Notes: generated by a model from the letters alone, not told the origin. A DNA stretch of 64,000 nucleotides from Treponema sp. (GCA_016286535.1 JAEESZ010000012.1:1-64000); one strand, 5' to 3'. Positions 1 through 7,759 are shown, numbered from the stretch's first letter. Translations and numbers: made by a program.

Positions 1-60
1 AGTTACCACCTCACCTAAATCTTTTATTCTATATTCTTTCCACTTTTCCATTTTCATCAT
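1..60 (-). CDS. hsdS: Type I restriction enzyme specificity subunit, 5' end only
   Basis: The reverse strand of the first 60 bases reads as an open start beginning M-M-K-M-E-K-W-K-E-Y-R-I-K-D-L-G. This is the typical beginning of an HsdS target recognition subunit: a Met-Glu-Lys/Trp stretch followed by a 'lgdi/lgev' turn. It lies 135 bp downstream of hsdM in the same direction, where hsdS is expected. The second internal Met (start near 51) fits the family start best. Everything after about 20 residues is outside the window, so the DNA specificity cannot be read. The identification rests on a short stretch plus gene order. Confidence 0.75.
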   Translation of the reverse strand, partial: MMKMEKWKEYRIKDLGEVVT

Positions 61-132
61 TCCAATTAATCCAGATCCCTAAACAAGTTCGGGATGACAA
101 GATTTTTTACCCACCTGCGAGCTACCAGGTCT

Positions 133-149
133 TAGGGGCTGTGCCCCTA
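133..149. repeat. Small hairpin between hsdM and hsdS
   Basis: TAGGGGC and GCCCCTA form a perfect 7-bp stem around a TGT loop. It sits in the 134-bp gap between hsdM and hsdS. There is no T-run on the coding (minus) strand side, so it is more likely an mRNA processing or partial attenuation hairpin than a full terminator. Confidence 0.5.
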
Positions 150-194
150 GGAGAAGGGGTAGCGGGCTGGAGCAAGGGGAAGGCTTTTCCCTCC

Positions 195-1940
195 TTATTC
201 CTTAAACAACTCCTTCAAATTATCTGCAATCTGTTTTTCGAGAGTTCCGGCTTCTTTGCTCAGGGTTTCAAGTTCGGTGTTGAGGCCAAGCATTTTGGCT
301 TTGAACTCAGCTTCGGTCATGCCGTCGTCTTCGATTACAACTCCTACGTAGCGGCCGGCGTTGAGGGAATAATCCTGGTCGCGGATGCCGTCTTCGCCTT
401 CTATGCTGGCGGATTTGCAGAGGCCTATTACATCGGTGTAGGTGCCGTTTGGAAAGCGTTCTTTGAGCCAGTCTATCTGAGACTGCCAATAGGCTTTTGT
501 TTTTACTTCTTTGTCGTCGCTTGTCTCTGGTGCGGCTTTAAGGGCGGCGGTGTATTCTGCTATGAGGTCTTTAAAGGCCTGGGTGTCGCCGTTGTAAAGA
601 CGGGTAATGATTCCCAGATTTTTTATCTGCTCGTCGCTGAACTTTCTGTGGGCACGGTCTACCTGGGTAAAGATTGAACGGGCATCTATAAAAAGGATTT
701 TGTCTTTTTTCTGAGCGTCCTGGGTTTTCTGTTTGTCGAAGAACCAGAGGGTTGCAGGAAGGGTAACGGAAGAAAACATATTGCTTGGAAGGGTTACCAT
801 CTGGCTTATGATTCCTTCTTCTATCATCTTTTTACGGATTTCGAGTTCTGAACCGCCGGCATCGCTTGCGGAGTTTGCCATAACGAGGGCTGCTTTTCCT
901 GTGGCATTGAGGGAGCTTGCAAAGTAGCTTATCCAGAGGTAGTTTGCGTTTGGAACTGTTTCTTTTTTGTCGCTGCCTTTTTTGGCTGTTTTGGATTTAT
1001 TCTTTGGAACGCCGTAGATGTTAAAGCGCGGATCGTCTTTTACTTTGTCGTACACAACTTCGTCTACGTTGAAAGGCGGATTTGCCATTACGTAATCAAA
1101 GTTACCGACTGCGTTGTGAGGATCAGAATAGAAAGAGTTTGCTTCTACAATTTCGCCGCGGACATTGTTCAAAAGAAGATTCATTTTTGCAAGTTTTACG
1201 GTGTCGGGCTCTTTTTCTACGCCGTAGCAGCGGAACTTCATTACTTCATCAGAAGATTTGTTGTGGCGGTGCATAAAGCGGGCTGCCTGAACAAACATAC
1301 CGCCAGAACCACAGGCAGGATCCAAGATTTTCTTTTCGCCATTCTGCGGCTGGAGAACTTCTACCATATAGCGGACTACGGTTGCAGGCGTATAGAAGGT
1401 TCCGCCGTCTTTTCCTTCCTGAAGGGCAAACTCGCCGAGGAAGAATTCGTAGATTTCGCCAAAGAGGTCTACGCTGATGTTTTCCGGAATATCCATAAAG
1501 ATTCGCATGATATTGGAAAGGAGTTCCGGTTCTTCTTCGGGCACGAGCTGGCCGTACACTTCTTTTGGAAGAACACCGTCCATCTTTTCGTTTTCGCGTT
1601 CTATGGCTTCCATTGCCTTTTTTACGAGGGTTGCTTTGTTTGCGTCATCGGGCGCATCGTTAATTGTTGTGTAGTAAGCTTCTGGCGGAAGGTAAAAGCC
1701 GCAAAGTCTTACAGATATTTCTTTTAGACTGTTACTATTACGAGCTCGCTCGCTCAACTTATTATATTCGGCTTCTATTTCTGCTTTGTGCTGCTTGTAA
1801 AGGATGTCTGCATAGCGGAGGAAGATGAGGCCTAAAATAGGCTGTCCGTATTTATTTGCTGCTAAGTGGGCACCTGCACGAAGAACATCGGCGGCGTGCC
1901 AGAGGTTGTCTTTTAGGGTTTTAAGTTCTGAGTCGGTCAT
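195..1940 (-). CDS. hsdM: Type I restriction-modification system, DNA methyltransferase subunit
   Basis: A 581-residue N6-adenine methyltransferase that would pair with HsdS for sequence-specific methylation and with HsdR for restriction. An N-terminal helical HsdM domain covers about residues 8-150. The SAM-binding motif I DPACGSG lies at residues 207-213 and the catalytic motif IV NPPF at residue 287, both intact. The C-terminal part has the usual coiled helices that contact HsdS. Full family length. The ATG at 1940 is the first start and is followed by the family's 'LKTLKDNLWHAADVLR' opening. hsdS follows downstream. No hsdR is seen; it may lie outside the window. Confidence 0.95.
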   Translation of the reverse strand: MTDSELKTLKDNLWHAADVLRAGAHLAANKYGQPILGLIFLRYADILYKQHKAEIEAEYNKLSERARNSNSLKEISVRLCGFYLPPEAYYTTINDAPDDANKATLVKKAMEAIERENEKMDGVLPKEVYGQLVPEEEPELLSNIMRIFMDIPENISVDLFGEIYEFFLGEFALQEGKDGGTFYTPATVVRYMVEVLQPQNGEKKILDPACGSGGMFVQAARFMHRHNKSSDEVMKFRCYGVEKEPDTVKLAKMNLLLNNVRGEIVEANSFYSDPHNAVGNFDYVMANPPFNVDEVVYDKVKDDPRFNIYGVPKNKSKTAKKGSDKKETVPNANYLWISYFASSLNATGKAALVMANSASDAGGSELEIRKKMIEEGIISQMVTLPSNMFSSVTLPATLWFFDKQKTQDAQKKDKILFIDARSIFTQVDRAHRKFSDEQIKNLGIITRLYNGDTQAFKDLIAEYTAALKAAPETSDDKEVKTKAYWQSQIDWLKERFPNGTYTDVIGLCKSASIEGEDGIRDQDYSLNAGRYVGVVIEDDGMTEAEFKAKMLGLNTELETLSKEAGTLEKQIADNLKELFKE

Positions 1941-2056
1941 TTATGTATCCTACACTTTTAGATTATTTCATTATAGCACCAAAAAGTGCGATTATATAGA
2001 TAATATCATGTAAAAGTGGCATTAAAAGGCATTATTAGGTAATTTTACGAGATATC

Positions 2057-2100
2057 AACATTGCCAAACAGTGCCAAGACCGGCAATGTTCAGCAATGTT
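2057..2100. promoter_or_regulatory. Inverted repeat upstream of hsdM
   Basis: AACATTGCC (2057-2065) and GGCAATGTT (2082-2090) are perfect inverted repeats, with an extra GCAATGTT copy at 2093-2100. They lie about 120 bp ahead of the hsdM start. There is no T-run, so an operator is as likely as an RNA hairpin. Function is inferred only from position. Confidence 0.35.
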
Positions 2101-2118
2101 AAATCTTGTCTTAAGCTT

Positions 2119-2205
2119 TTATCTCTCCCATTCCCTCTCCATTCGCAACTTCCTCTCCGCCTCCCGTCCCAGTTCGAACTCCCTGTACCACGGGCTTTTC
2201 TGCAT
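2119..2205 (-). CDS. Possible 28-residue charged peptide
   Basis: An ATG at 2205 follows directly on the stop of the upstream fragment and encodes a very basic/acidic peptide beginning MQKSPWYREFELGREAERK, rich in Glu and Arg, ending at TAA 2119-2121. The family is not recognised. It may be the last gene of a small accessory operon or debris from one. The evidence is limited to the start-stop coupling and non-random composition. Confidence 0.3.
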   Translation of the reverse strand: MQKSPWYREFELGREAERKLRMEREWER

Positions 2206-2717
2206 TCATTCCTTTACGTCTTTGCAGCCATGTTCTGCTATAACTCCTGCAATCTTATAAAGCAGTTCCGGGGTGGCACTTTCAAACATCTGGCTTATCT
2301 CAGCAGTTCCGAAAAAAGTGCTTTTTACCGTAGGCGGTCTCCTTTGTATATTCGTTCAACTGATGGTCATAATCTTTAATCTGGCTGTCGTATCCGTCTT
2401 TGATTGTTTTATTCGAGTTTGCAAAAGCAGCAACAAACAAATCGACTATCGGATCCAGTTGTTCGTCCCGATAGGTGTTCTGGGCATCCTTGCAACGTTC
2501 TTTGGTCCATTCCTTAAAGTTCTGAATACTTGGCATGAGTTCTTCCCACTTGGAGTTTTTTTCAAGGACATCGATGTTCTTTTCGGTAAGTGCAGAAAGA
2601 AGAGTGTAGACCCGATTGCGAAGTAGGTCTTTTTCCTTGTGAAATTCCTCCAGAGTCTTTCCGGCTTCATCCCTTGGCTTTGGAGTATCCTCGATTTCAA
2701 GGCCATGTGAACGAAGT
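2206..2717 (-). pseudogene. Unrecognised accessory gene, 5'-truncated and frameshifted
   Basis: Directly after the HipA-like gene the minus strand encodes a soluble, charged sequence (for example KFSKLRSHGLEIEDTPKPRD and KWEELMPSIQNFKEWTKERC) that stops at 2300. The reading then continues in another frame as EISQMFESATPELLYKIAG to a stop at 2206. The switch occurs at an A/T homopolymer near 2310-2330, so one frameshift probably broke the gene. It has no start of its own, since its 5' part overlaps the end of the preceding gene. I do not recognise the family. The coiled, Glu/Lys-rich character resembles phage or conjugative element proteins. Confidence 0.4.
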
Positions 2718-4115
2718 TTAGAAAACTTCCCAATACCCCGTCTTATTTGAACCAACGCGATGAATTTTACCCTGCTTTTCAAGTTCGCTGTAAGTTCGAG
2801 TGATTGTTGCTCTTGAAAGGCCTGTAGTTTTAGAAACTTCTTCCTTTGTCTGTTTCGGATTTTGTTTCAGTGCTGCATAAACCAAATCTGCATTCGACTG
2901 TTTTTCTTTCGAGCCAGCAGTTTCTGTTTTATACGATGCAAGAATTGATTTTGTTTCTTCAATTCTTTCACGAAGCTTCTTTACCAGTGCGACTTTTTTT
3001 TCTTTCGTAAGTCGTTTAAGAGGTTTTAAAAAATCAGCATACCAATCGTCAATTCCATCAAGATTTTCAAGATTGATAGTGGAAGCGATTTTTGAAACAG
3101 GGAGTTTGCTTATCTGCTCTGACTGGGTTTCGTAAAAAGGTTTTGCTCCAATCTGACCTGAAGAAATCATATTCATTTCAAAATCAAGAAGATTTAGAAA
3201 CATGGATTTTCCTGTGTCGTATACTGGAGCGATGCCTTTCCACTGGAGTGTATTTGAATCCCTGATAAAACTGATATTAAAGGAATGGCGGTCGATGTTT
3301 GCCATTATAAAATCAACAAGAATGATTTTTAATAAATCCGCCTCTGCATTGGGAATCTGCATTTCATTGCAGCGTTTTATAAGCTCTTCATAGTCGTAGA
3401 ATTTTCCGTCAATCAAATGTAAATCCTGATAGACCGCATCCATTGGAACCAGTTCAGTTGATTCATCAACCATATCCGGGCAGTAACAGAAATATTTATC
3501 ATCACGAATTGTAAGATAATAAGGCACATAAGCAATATTGAGGCGTCTGCAGATTTCAGAAGCAAGAACTTCATTCAAAGGCTCCTGCTGTTCGGTTCCG
3601 GTCCCGGCTTTTTCAAGATAGTTGATTCCATCCTTTTTGAACCAGCGCTTTGAAAGTTCACCGTTTGTTACATTATCAGGGGAGTAGGAACTGGAATTTC
3701 TATTCAGGCTCTTTGAATTACTTGTCAGTCGTAGTCCGATTGCTGGATCATAATCATTTGTAAAGAAATTGATATCTTCCCAGAAAAGTTTATCTTTAAG
3801 TTCAACAGGACAAATCCAGTATTGGTCAGAAAGACTTAAAAACCAGCTCTTTTTTGCAAGTTCATAGTTTGAAGGTATTTCAAGTTCTTCCAGAGCTTCC
3901 TTAAAATGAGGTCGGGTGGAAGGAATGAGGCGGTTATCTAGGAACTGCTCCATTTTTTCATTCAGGGCATAAAGATTATCTGCAGAAGGTTTTCCATTCA
4001 GAAATAATGCAACCGGCAGGTGTTCTTTATTGTAAACTTGCAGAACTTCAATGTAGCCCTTATTTTCTGCATATCTGAGAATTGGGATGTTCTTTTTATT
4101 AAGGATGTATTCCAT
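2718..4115 (-). CDS. HipA-like Ser/Thr kinase with C-terminal winged-helix domain
   Basis: A 465-residue protein from the ATG at 4115; in-frame ATGs further upstream would lie among the operator repeats. The centre carries a HipA-type kinase core: a conserved Glu in EVLASEICRRLN, the catalytic-loop motif N-x-D-R-H-x-x-N (ANIDRHSFNISF) and a metal-binding Asp in PVYDTGKSM. The last ~55 residues form a winged helix-turn-helix (TKEEVSKTTGLSRATITRTY) unlike classical HipA, whose DNA binding is supplied by HipB. No hipB gene is adjacent. Four phased repeats at its promoter suggest direct autoregulation by this domain. I infer a toxin or signalling kinase that acts as its own repressor. Substrate unknown. 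Confidence 0.75.
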   Translation of the reverse strand: MEYILNKKNIPILRYAENKGYIEVLQVYNKEHLPVALFLNGKPSADNLYALNEKMEQFLDNRLIPSTRPHFKEALEELEIPSNYELAKKSWFLSLSDQYWICPVELKDKLFWEDINFFTNDYDPAIGLRLTSNSKSLNRNSSSYSPDNVTNGELSKRWFKKDGINYLEKAGTGTEQQEPLNEVLASEICRRLNIAYVPYYLTIRDDKYFCYCPDMVDESTELVPMDAVYQDLHLIDGKFYDYEELIKRCNEMQIPNAEADLLKIILVDFIMANIDRHSFNISFIRDSNTLQWKGIAPVYDTGKSMFLNLLDFEMNMISSGQIGAKPFYETQSEQISKLPVSKIASTINLENLDGIDDWYADFLKPLKRLTKEKKVALVKKLRERIEETKSILASYKTETAGSKEKQSNADLVYAALKQNPKQTKEEVSKTTGLSRATITRTYSELEKQGKIHRVGSNKTGYWEVF

Positions 4116-4116
4116 A

Positions 4117-4212
4117 TTTCGGCTCAAGTATACGAAAATGATAAGATATATCGGCTCAAAAATCAAGTTTATCGACTCATACAATTGTGAAGCAAGTGAT
4201 TTTATCGGCTCA
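4117..4212 (-). promoter_or_regulatory. Four phased direct repeats (TATCGGCTCA) upstream of the HipA-like gene
   Basis: TATCGGCTCA occurs at 4149-4158 and 4203-4212. TATCGACTCA lies at 4170-4179 and TTTCGGCTCA at 4117-4126. On the gene's strand these read TGAGCCGATA. Start-to-start spacings are 32, 21 and 33 bp, close to 3, 2 and 3 helical turns, so all copies face the same side of the helix. One copy lies inside the promoter spacer and one abuts the start codon. This is the layout expected for cooperative repression. Confidence 0.7.
4138..4166 (-). promoter_or_regulatory. Sigma-70 promoter of the HipA-like gene
   Basis: On the minus strand TTGATT (4166-4161), exactly 17 bp, then TATCAT (4143-4138). 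One TGAGCCGATA repeat occupies the spacer. The transcript would start near 4131 and leave only about 15-20 nt before the ATG at 4115. Confidence 0.6.
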
Positions 4213-4222
4213 ATAATAATGA

Positions 4223-4261
4223 AAAAGGCTTCCAGTCTGAATCAAACAAACTGAAAGCCTC
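4223..4261 (-). terminator. Rho-independent terminator
   Basis: On the minus strand AGGCTTtCAGT pairs with ACTGgAAGCCT around a short loop and is followed by TTTTT. It closes the transcript of the AbiE/antitoxin-tail genes and separates it from the HipA-like gene's own promoter. Confidence 0.75.
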
Positions 4262-4468
4262 TTAAAAATCCAAGACATATTGTGTTTCGATCTCTTTATT
4301 GTCTTTATTCTGCTTCTCTTTACTTGAAGACTTAAACAATTCCCTTAAAGAATCATTCGGCTCTGAAGGATTCTCTAGTTCTGTCATAACAAGATCTCTG
4401 TCTTGATTTGAAAGTTTGATATTTTCCTGCTTTTCCATTTCTGTAGTCCTTTCGCCTTTTTTATTCAT
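4262..4468 (-). CDS. Orphan C-terminal tail of a DUF1778/TacA-type antitoxin
   Basis: A 68-residue product. Residues ~16-43 ([20 protein letters not shown] then [10 protein letters not shown]) match the toxin-neutralising C-terminus of DUF1778 antitoxins, whose hallmark is L-x-x-x-D-R-D...L-E-N-P-x-x-P-N. The ribbon-helix-helix DNA-binding part that normally precedes it (about 45 residues) is missing, and no acetyltransferase toxin lies beside it. The ATG overlaps the stop of the AbiEii remnant (ATGAATAA), so the tail became attached to that transcript. Likely a remnant, though the neutralising peptide itself looks intact. Confidence 0.5.
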   Translation of the reverse strand: MNKKGERTTEMEKQENIKLSNQDRDLVMTELENPSEPNDSLRELFKSSSKEKQNKDNKEIETQYVLDF

Positions 4469-5051
4469 AAAGAATTTCAGTTATAGATTCACAACTTTTC
4501 ATTACATCATTGAAATCTATGCCTGAAGCAAAATCATTTTTATTAACATAATTAAGCCATCTCAATTTTATTTGTTCATCTTTTCTTAGACGTGAAAGAA
4601 CATCAACATCATCATTGTGTCAGAAACCTTTTTAGCAATTCCCATAATAGATGCATATTCCATCAAGCGATTAGTTTTTTTATCACTTCTTTTTGCATAG
4701 TTACGAAGTGCTTTAATAAAAGTTTCTGAATCTATGTGATCTTGTCGTTTTATCAGACCACAAATTGTTTTTTCTGCATTATAAGATTTAACTGTATTTC
4801 CAAGATTTGTATTTATCTCAGTAATTCCAAGATTATAGGTTTCATCTTTTGTATCTGCATGAACAATGGCCTCTGAATCCTTTGGATTAAAAGGCCGATA
4901 ATTTTTAGGTCCTGTAACTTCAAAATTAGCAGGAAGATTATCTGTCATATCCAGAAGGAATATTATTACTATCGATCTGGCGACGTGTAATATATCCACC
5001 GTTTGTTCGAAAAAGTTCTTTGATTTTAGAATAATTGTTCTCTACTTGCAT
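4461..5051 (-). pseudogene. Wreck of an AbiE (type IV) toxin-antitoxin pair
   Basis: Three pieces lie in order. First, an AbiEi antitoxin N-terminus from the ATG at 5051 (NYSKIKELFRTNGGYITRRQ, a wing-helix start). Second, in another frame, the antitoxin C-terminal domain (LGNTVKSYNAEKTICGLIKR, then FIKALRNYAKRSDKKTNRLM). Third, after another frame change near 4615, the last ~50 residues of an AbiEii nucleotidyltransferase toxin (DVDVLSRLRKDEQIKLRWLN... to the stop at 4461). About 50 antitoxin residues and nearly the whole toxin have been deleted. The second junction lies in an ATGATGATG run, consistent with short-repeat deletion. Neither product can be functional. Confidence 0.75.
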
Positions 5052-5111
5052 TTCCAACCAATAATACAACTAATGGTTGTAAACGCAAGTAAATAATTTA
5101 TCACTATACAA

Positions 5112-5175
5112 TATTCTCTATGTCAAAATTGCTAAATTGACATAGAGAATACAGCTATGACATAAAGAATTTAAG
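5112..5175. promoter_or_regulatory. 15-bp inverted repeat, probable AbiEi operator
   Basis: TATTCTCTATGTCAA (5112-5126) and TTGACATAGAGAATA (5137-5151) are perfect 15-bp arms around a 10-nt loop, with a weaker third copy TGACATAAAGAAT near 5159-5171. The inner ends contain TTGACA on both strands. On the minus strand TTGACA, 17 bp, TGATAA makes a plausible promoter for the AbiE remnant. AbiEi-type antitoxins are known to bind inverted repeats in their own promoter. Confidence 0.55.
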
Positions 5176-5196
5176 CAATTCCAAATCTCCATAAAT

Positions 5197-5630
5197 CTAC
5201 ATGTTTACAACCATTTTGAAATTTTTGATTTCTACAGCTTCATTTGTGCTTTCATTTTTGAAAACTTCCTTGATGGCTTCCTTTGCGATTGCCAGTGTCT
5301 TTTCCTGTTCAAGGTGCTTTCCGTAATGGTCCAGCATTGCAGTTGTTTTGTGGCCGCTTAAAGCCATTACAACACGCTTATCTGGAATAACATCAAGCAT
5401 ACGTGAACAGAAGAAGTGTCTCCATGAGTGGAAGCAGATTTCTTTTGGATTTGGATATTTCATAAGAGTCAAAGCTCTTTTAAGATATTTATTCCACTGT
5501 TTTGAACATGTTCTTTTCGATTGGAAGTACCAGTGCTTTTTTGGAAGGTTCGTCCTCCGTCTGGAAGGGCGAATTGAACGTAGATGTTTCCACCAGCTCG
5601 TTTGGTAGAAAAAGTAAAAGGCTTAGCCAT
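5197..5630 (-). pseudogene. Tyrosine recombinase (integrase) with large internal deletion
   Basis: The start at 5630 (after a GAGG ribosome site) encodes an integrase arm-binding N-terminus, MAKPFTFSTKRAGGNIYVQF ... GRTFQKSTGTSNRKE. Near 5510 the reading passes, with a frame change, into an integrase C-terminus containing the H-x-x-R box (HSWRHFF), the SGHK box and the nucleophile Tyr in DHYGKH. About 250 central residues, including the box I Arg, are gone. It marks a former integrative element whose other genes may be the decaying accessory genes at 2-5 kb. Confidence 0.8.
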
Positions 5631-5660
5631 AGAAAACCTCACTTAAGACCTTTTACAGCG

Positions 5661-5752
5661 GTTGCATAAAACCGTTGCATAAAATCAGTATGTTTTCTAC
5701 GCCAAGCCTTACTAAATTCAGCAGTACTTTTTTCATAAAACTTTTCATAAAA
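5661..5752. repeat. CATAAAA direct repeats next to the integrase start
   Basis: GTTGCATAAAA occurs at 5661-5671 and 5674-5684 (13-bp period) and TTTCATAAAA at 5731-5740 and 5743-5752 (12-bp period). They lie just upstream of the integrase start, where integrase arm-type or attachment sites are usual. An attachment role is inference. An open frame through this stretch lacks a start codon. Confidence 0.4.
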
Positions 5753-5843
5753 ACATTGGTACGAGAGTATCTTACCCGGAAGATTTATAACAACTCTCTG
5801 AGGAATCAAGGGGGTGTGGAGTTAAATTACAAAACAAATCACA

Positions 5844-5915
5844 TTCCCGAACGGGAAAATATTTTAATATATCAGGTCTATTTTCATTGATTTTCCCGTT
5901 CGGGAAAGTTATACT
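5844..5915 (+). promoter_or_regulatory. hipBA promoter with twin palindromic operators
   Basis: TTCCCGAACGGGAA (5844-5857) and TTCCCGTTCGGGAA (5893-5906) are matching palindromes, 49 bp centre to centre. The second fills the 17-bp spacer between TTGATT (5887-5892) and TATACT (5910-5915). The -10 box ends only 6 nt before the hipB ATG at 5922, so the transcript should be leaderless or nearly so. Binding by HipB would block RNA polymerase directly. Confidence 0.75.
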
Positions 5916-5921
5916 GTAAAT

Positions 5922-6155
5922 ATGAAAATTATTTCTGTTGAATCAATATCGGAAGCAGTGAAGACCCGCCGAAAACAGCTGGGACTTACTCAATCAGAAA
6001 CAGCCGCAATGTGTAATGTTGGAGCCCGTTTTTTTTCGGAACTTGAAAACGGAAAAGAAACTTTACAGATGAATAAAGTGCTTCATTGTCTTGAAATGCT
6101 TGGGATAAATCTCTATGCGGTAAATCGGGAAGATGATATGGGAGAAATTAAATGA
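5922..6155 (+). CDS. hipB: HipB-type antitoxin and repressor
   Basis: A 77-residue protein that is almost entirely one XRE/HTH_3 fold: ISEAVKTRRKQLGLTQSETA is the first helix and turn and VGARFFSELENGKE the recognition helix. In this family it dimerises, binds the operator upstream and forms a repressive complex with HipA. The C-terminal extension is short (EDDMGEIK), like other compact HipB proteins. Its stop overlaps the hipA start (ATGA). No ribosome site precedes the start, which fits the predicted leaderless message. Confidence 0.88.
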   Translation: MKIISVESISEAVKTRRKQLGLTQSETAAMCNVGARFFSELENGKETLQMNKVLHCLEMLGINLYAVNREDDMGEIK

Positions 6156-7396
6156 AGCTGAACGTCTTCTTTGGAAATAAAAAAGCTGGCTCTCTTGAAT
6201 CAACAGAAAACCGCGGAGTAATTTTTGTTTATGATGAAAATTATTTGAATGATAAAAACTCATTTCCCCTTTCTGCTTCACTTCCTTTGCAAAGAGAAGA
6301 ATTTCCTCAAAAGCAATGCATCCCTTTTTTCTCAGGACTTTTACCGGAAGAAGATTCGCGGAAAAAAATTGCAGACTATCTTCATATTTCTGAAACCAGC
6401 ACTCTGAAATTACTTGAAGCATTAGGTGGAGAATGTGCAGGCCTCATTTCAATTTTGAGTGAAGATGATTCATTTTCAAAAGATACAAGTTATAAACTCG
6501 ATTCAAAAAACTACGAGCTGCTTGATGGTAACAGGCTTTCGGAGTTTATTGAAAAAATGAATACCCGGCCTCTTATTAAGGCTGATGATAAGTTACGGCT
6601 TTCTCTAGCAGGAGCTCAGGAAAAACTCGCACTTGCAAAAATCAATGGAGAATGGTATTTACCATTAAATGGTGCTCCTTCAACCCACATTTTAAAACCT
6701 GCTCGAACAGGCAGTCTTTCTTCGCTTGCGCAAAATGAATATATTTGTATGAAACTTGCAAAGTCTTTTGGACTACCTGTTCCTGATGTAGATTTGCTGA
6801 AGATTGCAGAGAAAGACATTTTTGTTGTTGAACGCTATGACCGTATTAAAGAAGCAGATTCGATTCAACGGCTTCATCAGGAAGATTTTTGCCAGGCACT
6901 TGGTATCATGAGTACATCAAAATATCAGAATGATGGAGGCCCAGGCATTGCTGATATTTTCAAAACTATATTGAAAGTTTGTACAGTCCCAGCTTTGGAG
7001 AGCCAAAAATTCTTAAGATATGTGCTTTTCAATTATTTGATGGGAAATTGTGACAGTCATGGAAAAAATTATTCTCTGCTTTACAAAAATAATCGTATAG
7101 AACTTTCTCCTTTGTACGATGTTGTTTCGACAATAATCTATTCAGGCCTGACTGAAAAACTTTCAATGAAAATTGGAAAACACTACGAGATTCAGAAAGT
7201 AACCCAGGAAGATTTTTCTCTTTTGGCTGAATCTTTGAACATTAAATATTCCGTTCTTTCAAAGATATTTGATGATTTTTCCAAAAAGTACATAACAGCT
7301 TTTGAAGAATTAAAGGATGATGAAAAAATTTCCAGAGACGTACTTAATTCTATTTTTGACGTTACTTCAAAGACATTGAAAAGTCTGCTAATGTAA
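6152..7396 (+). CDS. hipA: HipA toxin, Ser/Thr kinase
   Basis: 414 residues, close to full family length. The N-terminal subdomain (residues 1-100) carries the couple_hipA fold (LPLQREEFPQKQCIPFFSGL). The kinase core follows: LSLAGAQEKLAL (phosphate loop), THILKPAR (ATP-site Lys), VVERYDR, catalytic loop GNCDSHGKNYSLL, and the metal Asp in LSPLYDV. All catalytic positions look intact. Known HipA proteins phosphorylate tRNA synthetases and cause growth arrest or persistence. The target here is unknown. Translation is coupled to hipB by a 4-bp overlap. Confidence 0.92.
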   Translation: MKLNVFFGNKKAGSLESTENRGVIFVYDENYLNDKNSFPLSASLPLQREEFPQKQCIPFFSGLLPEEDSRKKIADYLHISETSTLKLLEALGGECAGLISILSEDDSFSKDTSYKLDSKNYELLDGNRLSEFIEKMNTRPLIKADDKLRLSLAGAQEKLALAKINGEWYLPLNGAPSTHILKPARTGSLSSLAQNEYICMKLAKSFGLPVPDVDLLKIAEKDIFVVERYDRIKEADSIQRLHQEDFCQALGIMSTSKYQNDGGPGIADIFKTILKVCTVPALESQKFLRYVLFNYLMGNCDSHGKNYSLLYKNNRIELSPLYDVVSTIIYSGLTEKLSMKIGKHYEIQKVTQEDFSLLAESLNIKYSVLSKIFDDFSKKYITAFEELKDDEKISRDVLNSIFDVTSKTLKSLLM

Positions 7397-7400
7397 GAAT

Positions 7401-7736
7401 ATGGAACTTGCAGAAAAAATCTATGAGGCAGTGCGTCTCATTCCTCGCGGAAAAGTTGCAACTTATTCTCAGATTGCGGCGCTTGTTGGAAATTGTAATC
7501 TTCGCCGCTACGTAGGACATGCCCTTCACAAAAATCCCAGCAATGCAGTTACTCCCTGCCACCGTGTTGTAAATGCAAAGGGCTTTTGTTCCGGCAGTTT
7601 TGCTTTTGGAGGTCCCGGAGTGCAGCAGGAAAAACTTGAAGCCGAAGGAGTGATTTTTGTTGATGGCCATGTTGATATGGAACGTTTTGAAATCACCCCG
7701 GATGATTTTGAGATGATGAGGGCTGGACTGATTTAA
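7401..7736 (+). CDS. Methylated-DNA--cysteine methyltransferase, short form
   Basis: A 111-residue stand-alone DNA-binding/catalytic domain of the O6-alkylguanine alkyltransferase family. The active-site Cys is present at residue 53 (TPCHRVV), so it is not an alkyltransferase-like protein with Trp at that position. The helix-turn-helix RYVGHALHKNP and the start KIYEAVRLIPRGKVATYSQI are typical. It lies 4 bp after hipA, so it may be co-transcribed, although its function is housekeeping DNA repair. The N-terminal ribonuclease-like domain of Ada/Ogt is absent, as in several short homologues. Confidence 0.88.
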   Translation: MELAEKIYEAVRLIPRGKVATYSQIAALVGNCNLRRYVGHALHKNPSNAVTPCHRVVNAKGFCSGSFAFGGPGVQQEKLEAEGVIFVDGHVDMERFEITPDDFEMMRAGLI

Positions 7737-7759
7737 TTACGTGTGGTAAAGGTAAAATT

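Noticed and set aside
1116..1727. 203-residue frame on the plus strand inside hsdM
   Set aside because: Antisense to a gene with intact motifs. Composition and lack of a ribosome site mark it as a shadow.
5675..5890. 71-residue plus-strand frame upstream of hipB
   Set aside because: It crosses the CATAAAA repeats and the first hipB operator, and the peptide is low-complexity. Regulatory DNA is the better reading.
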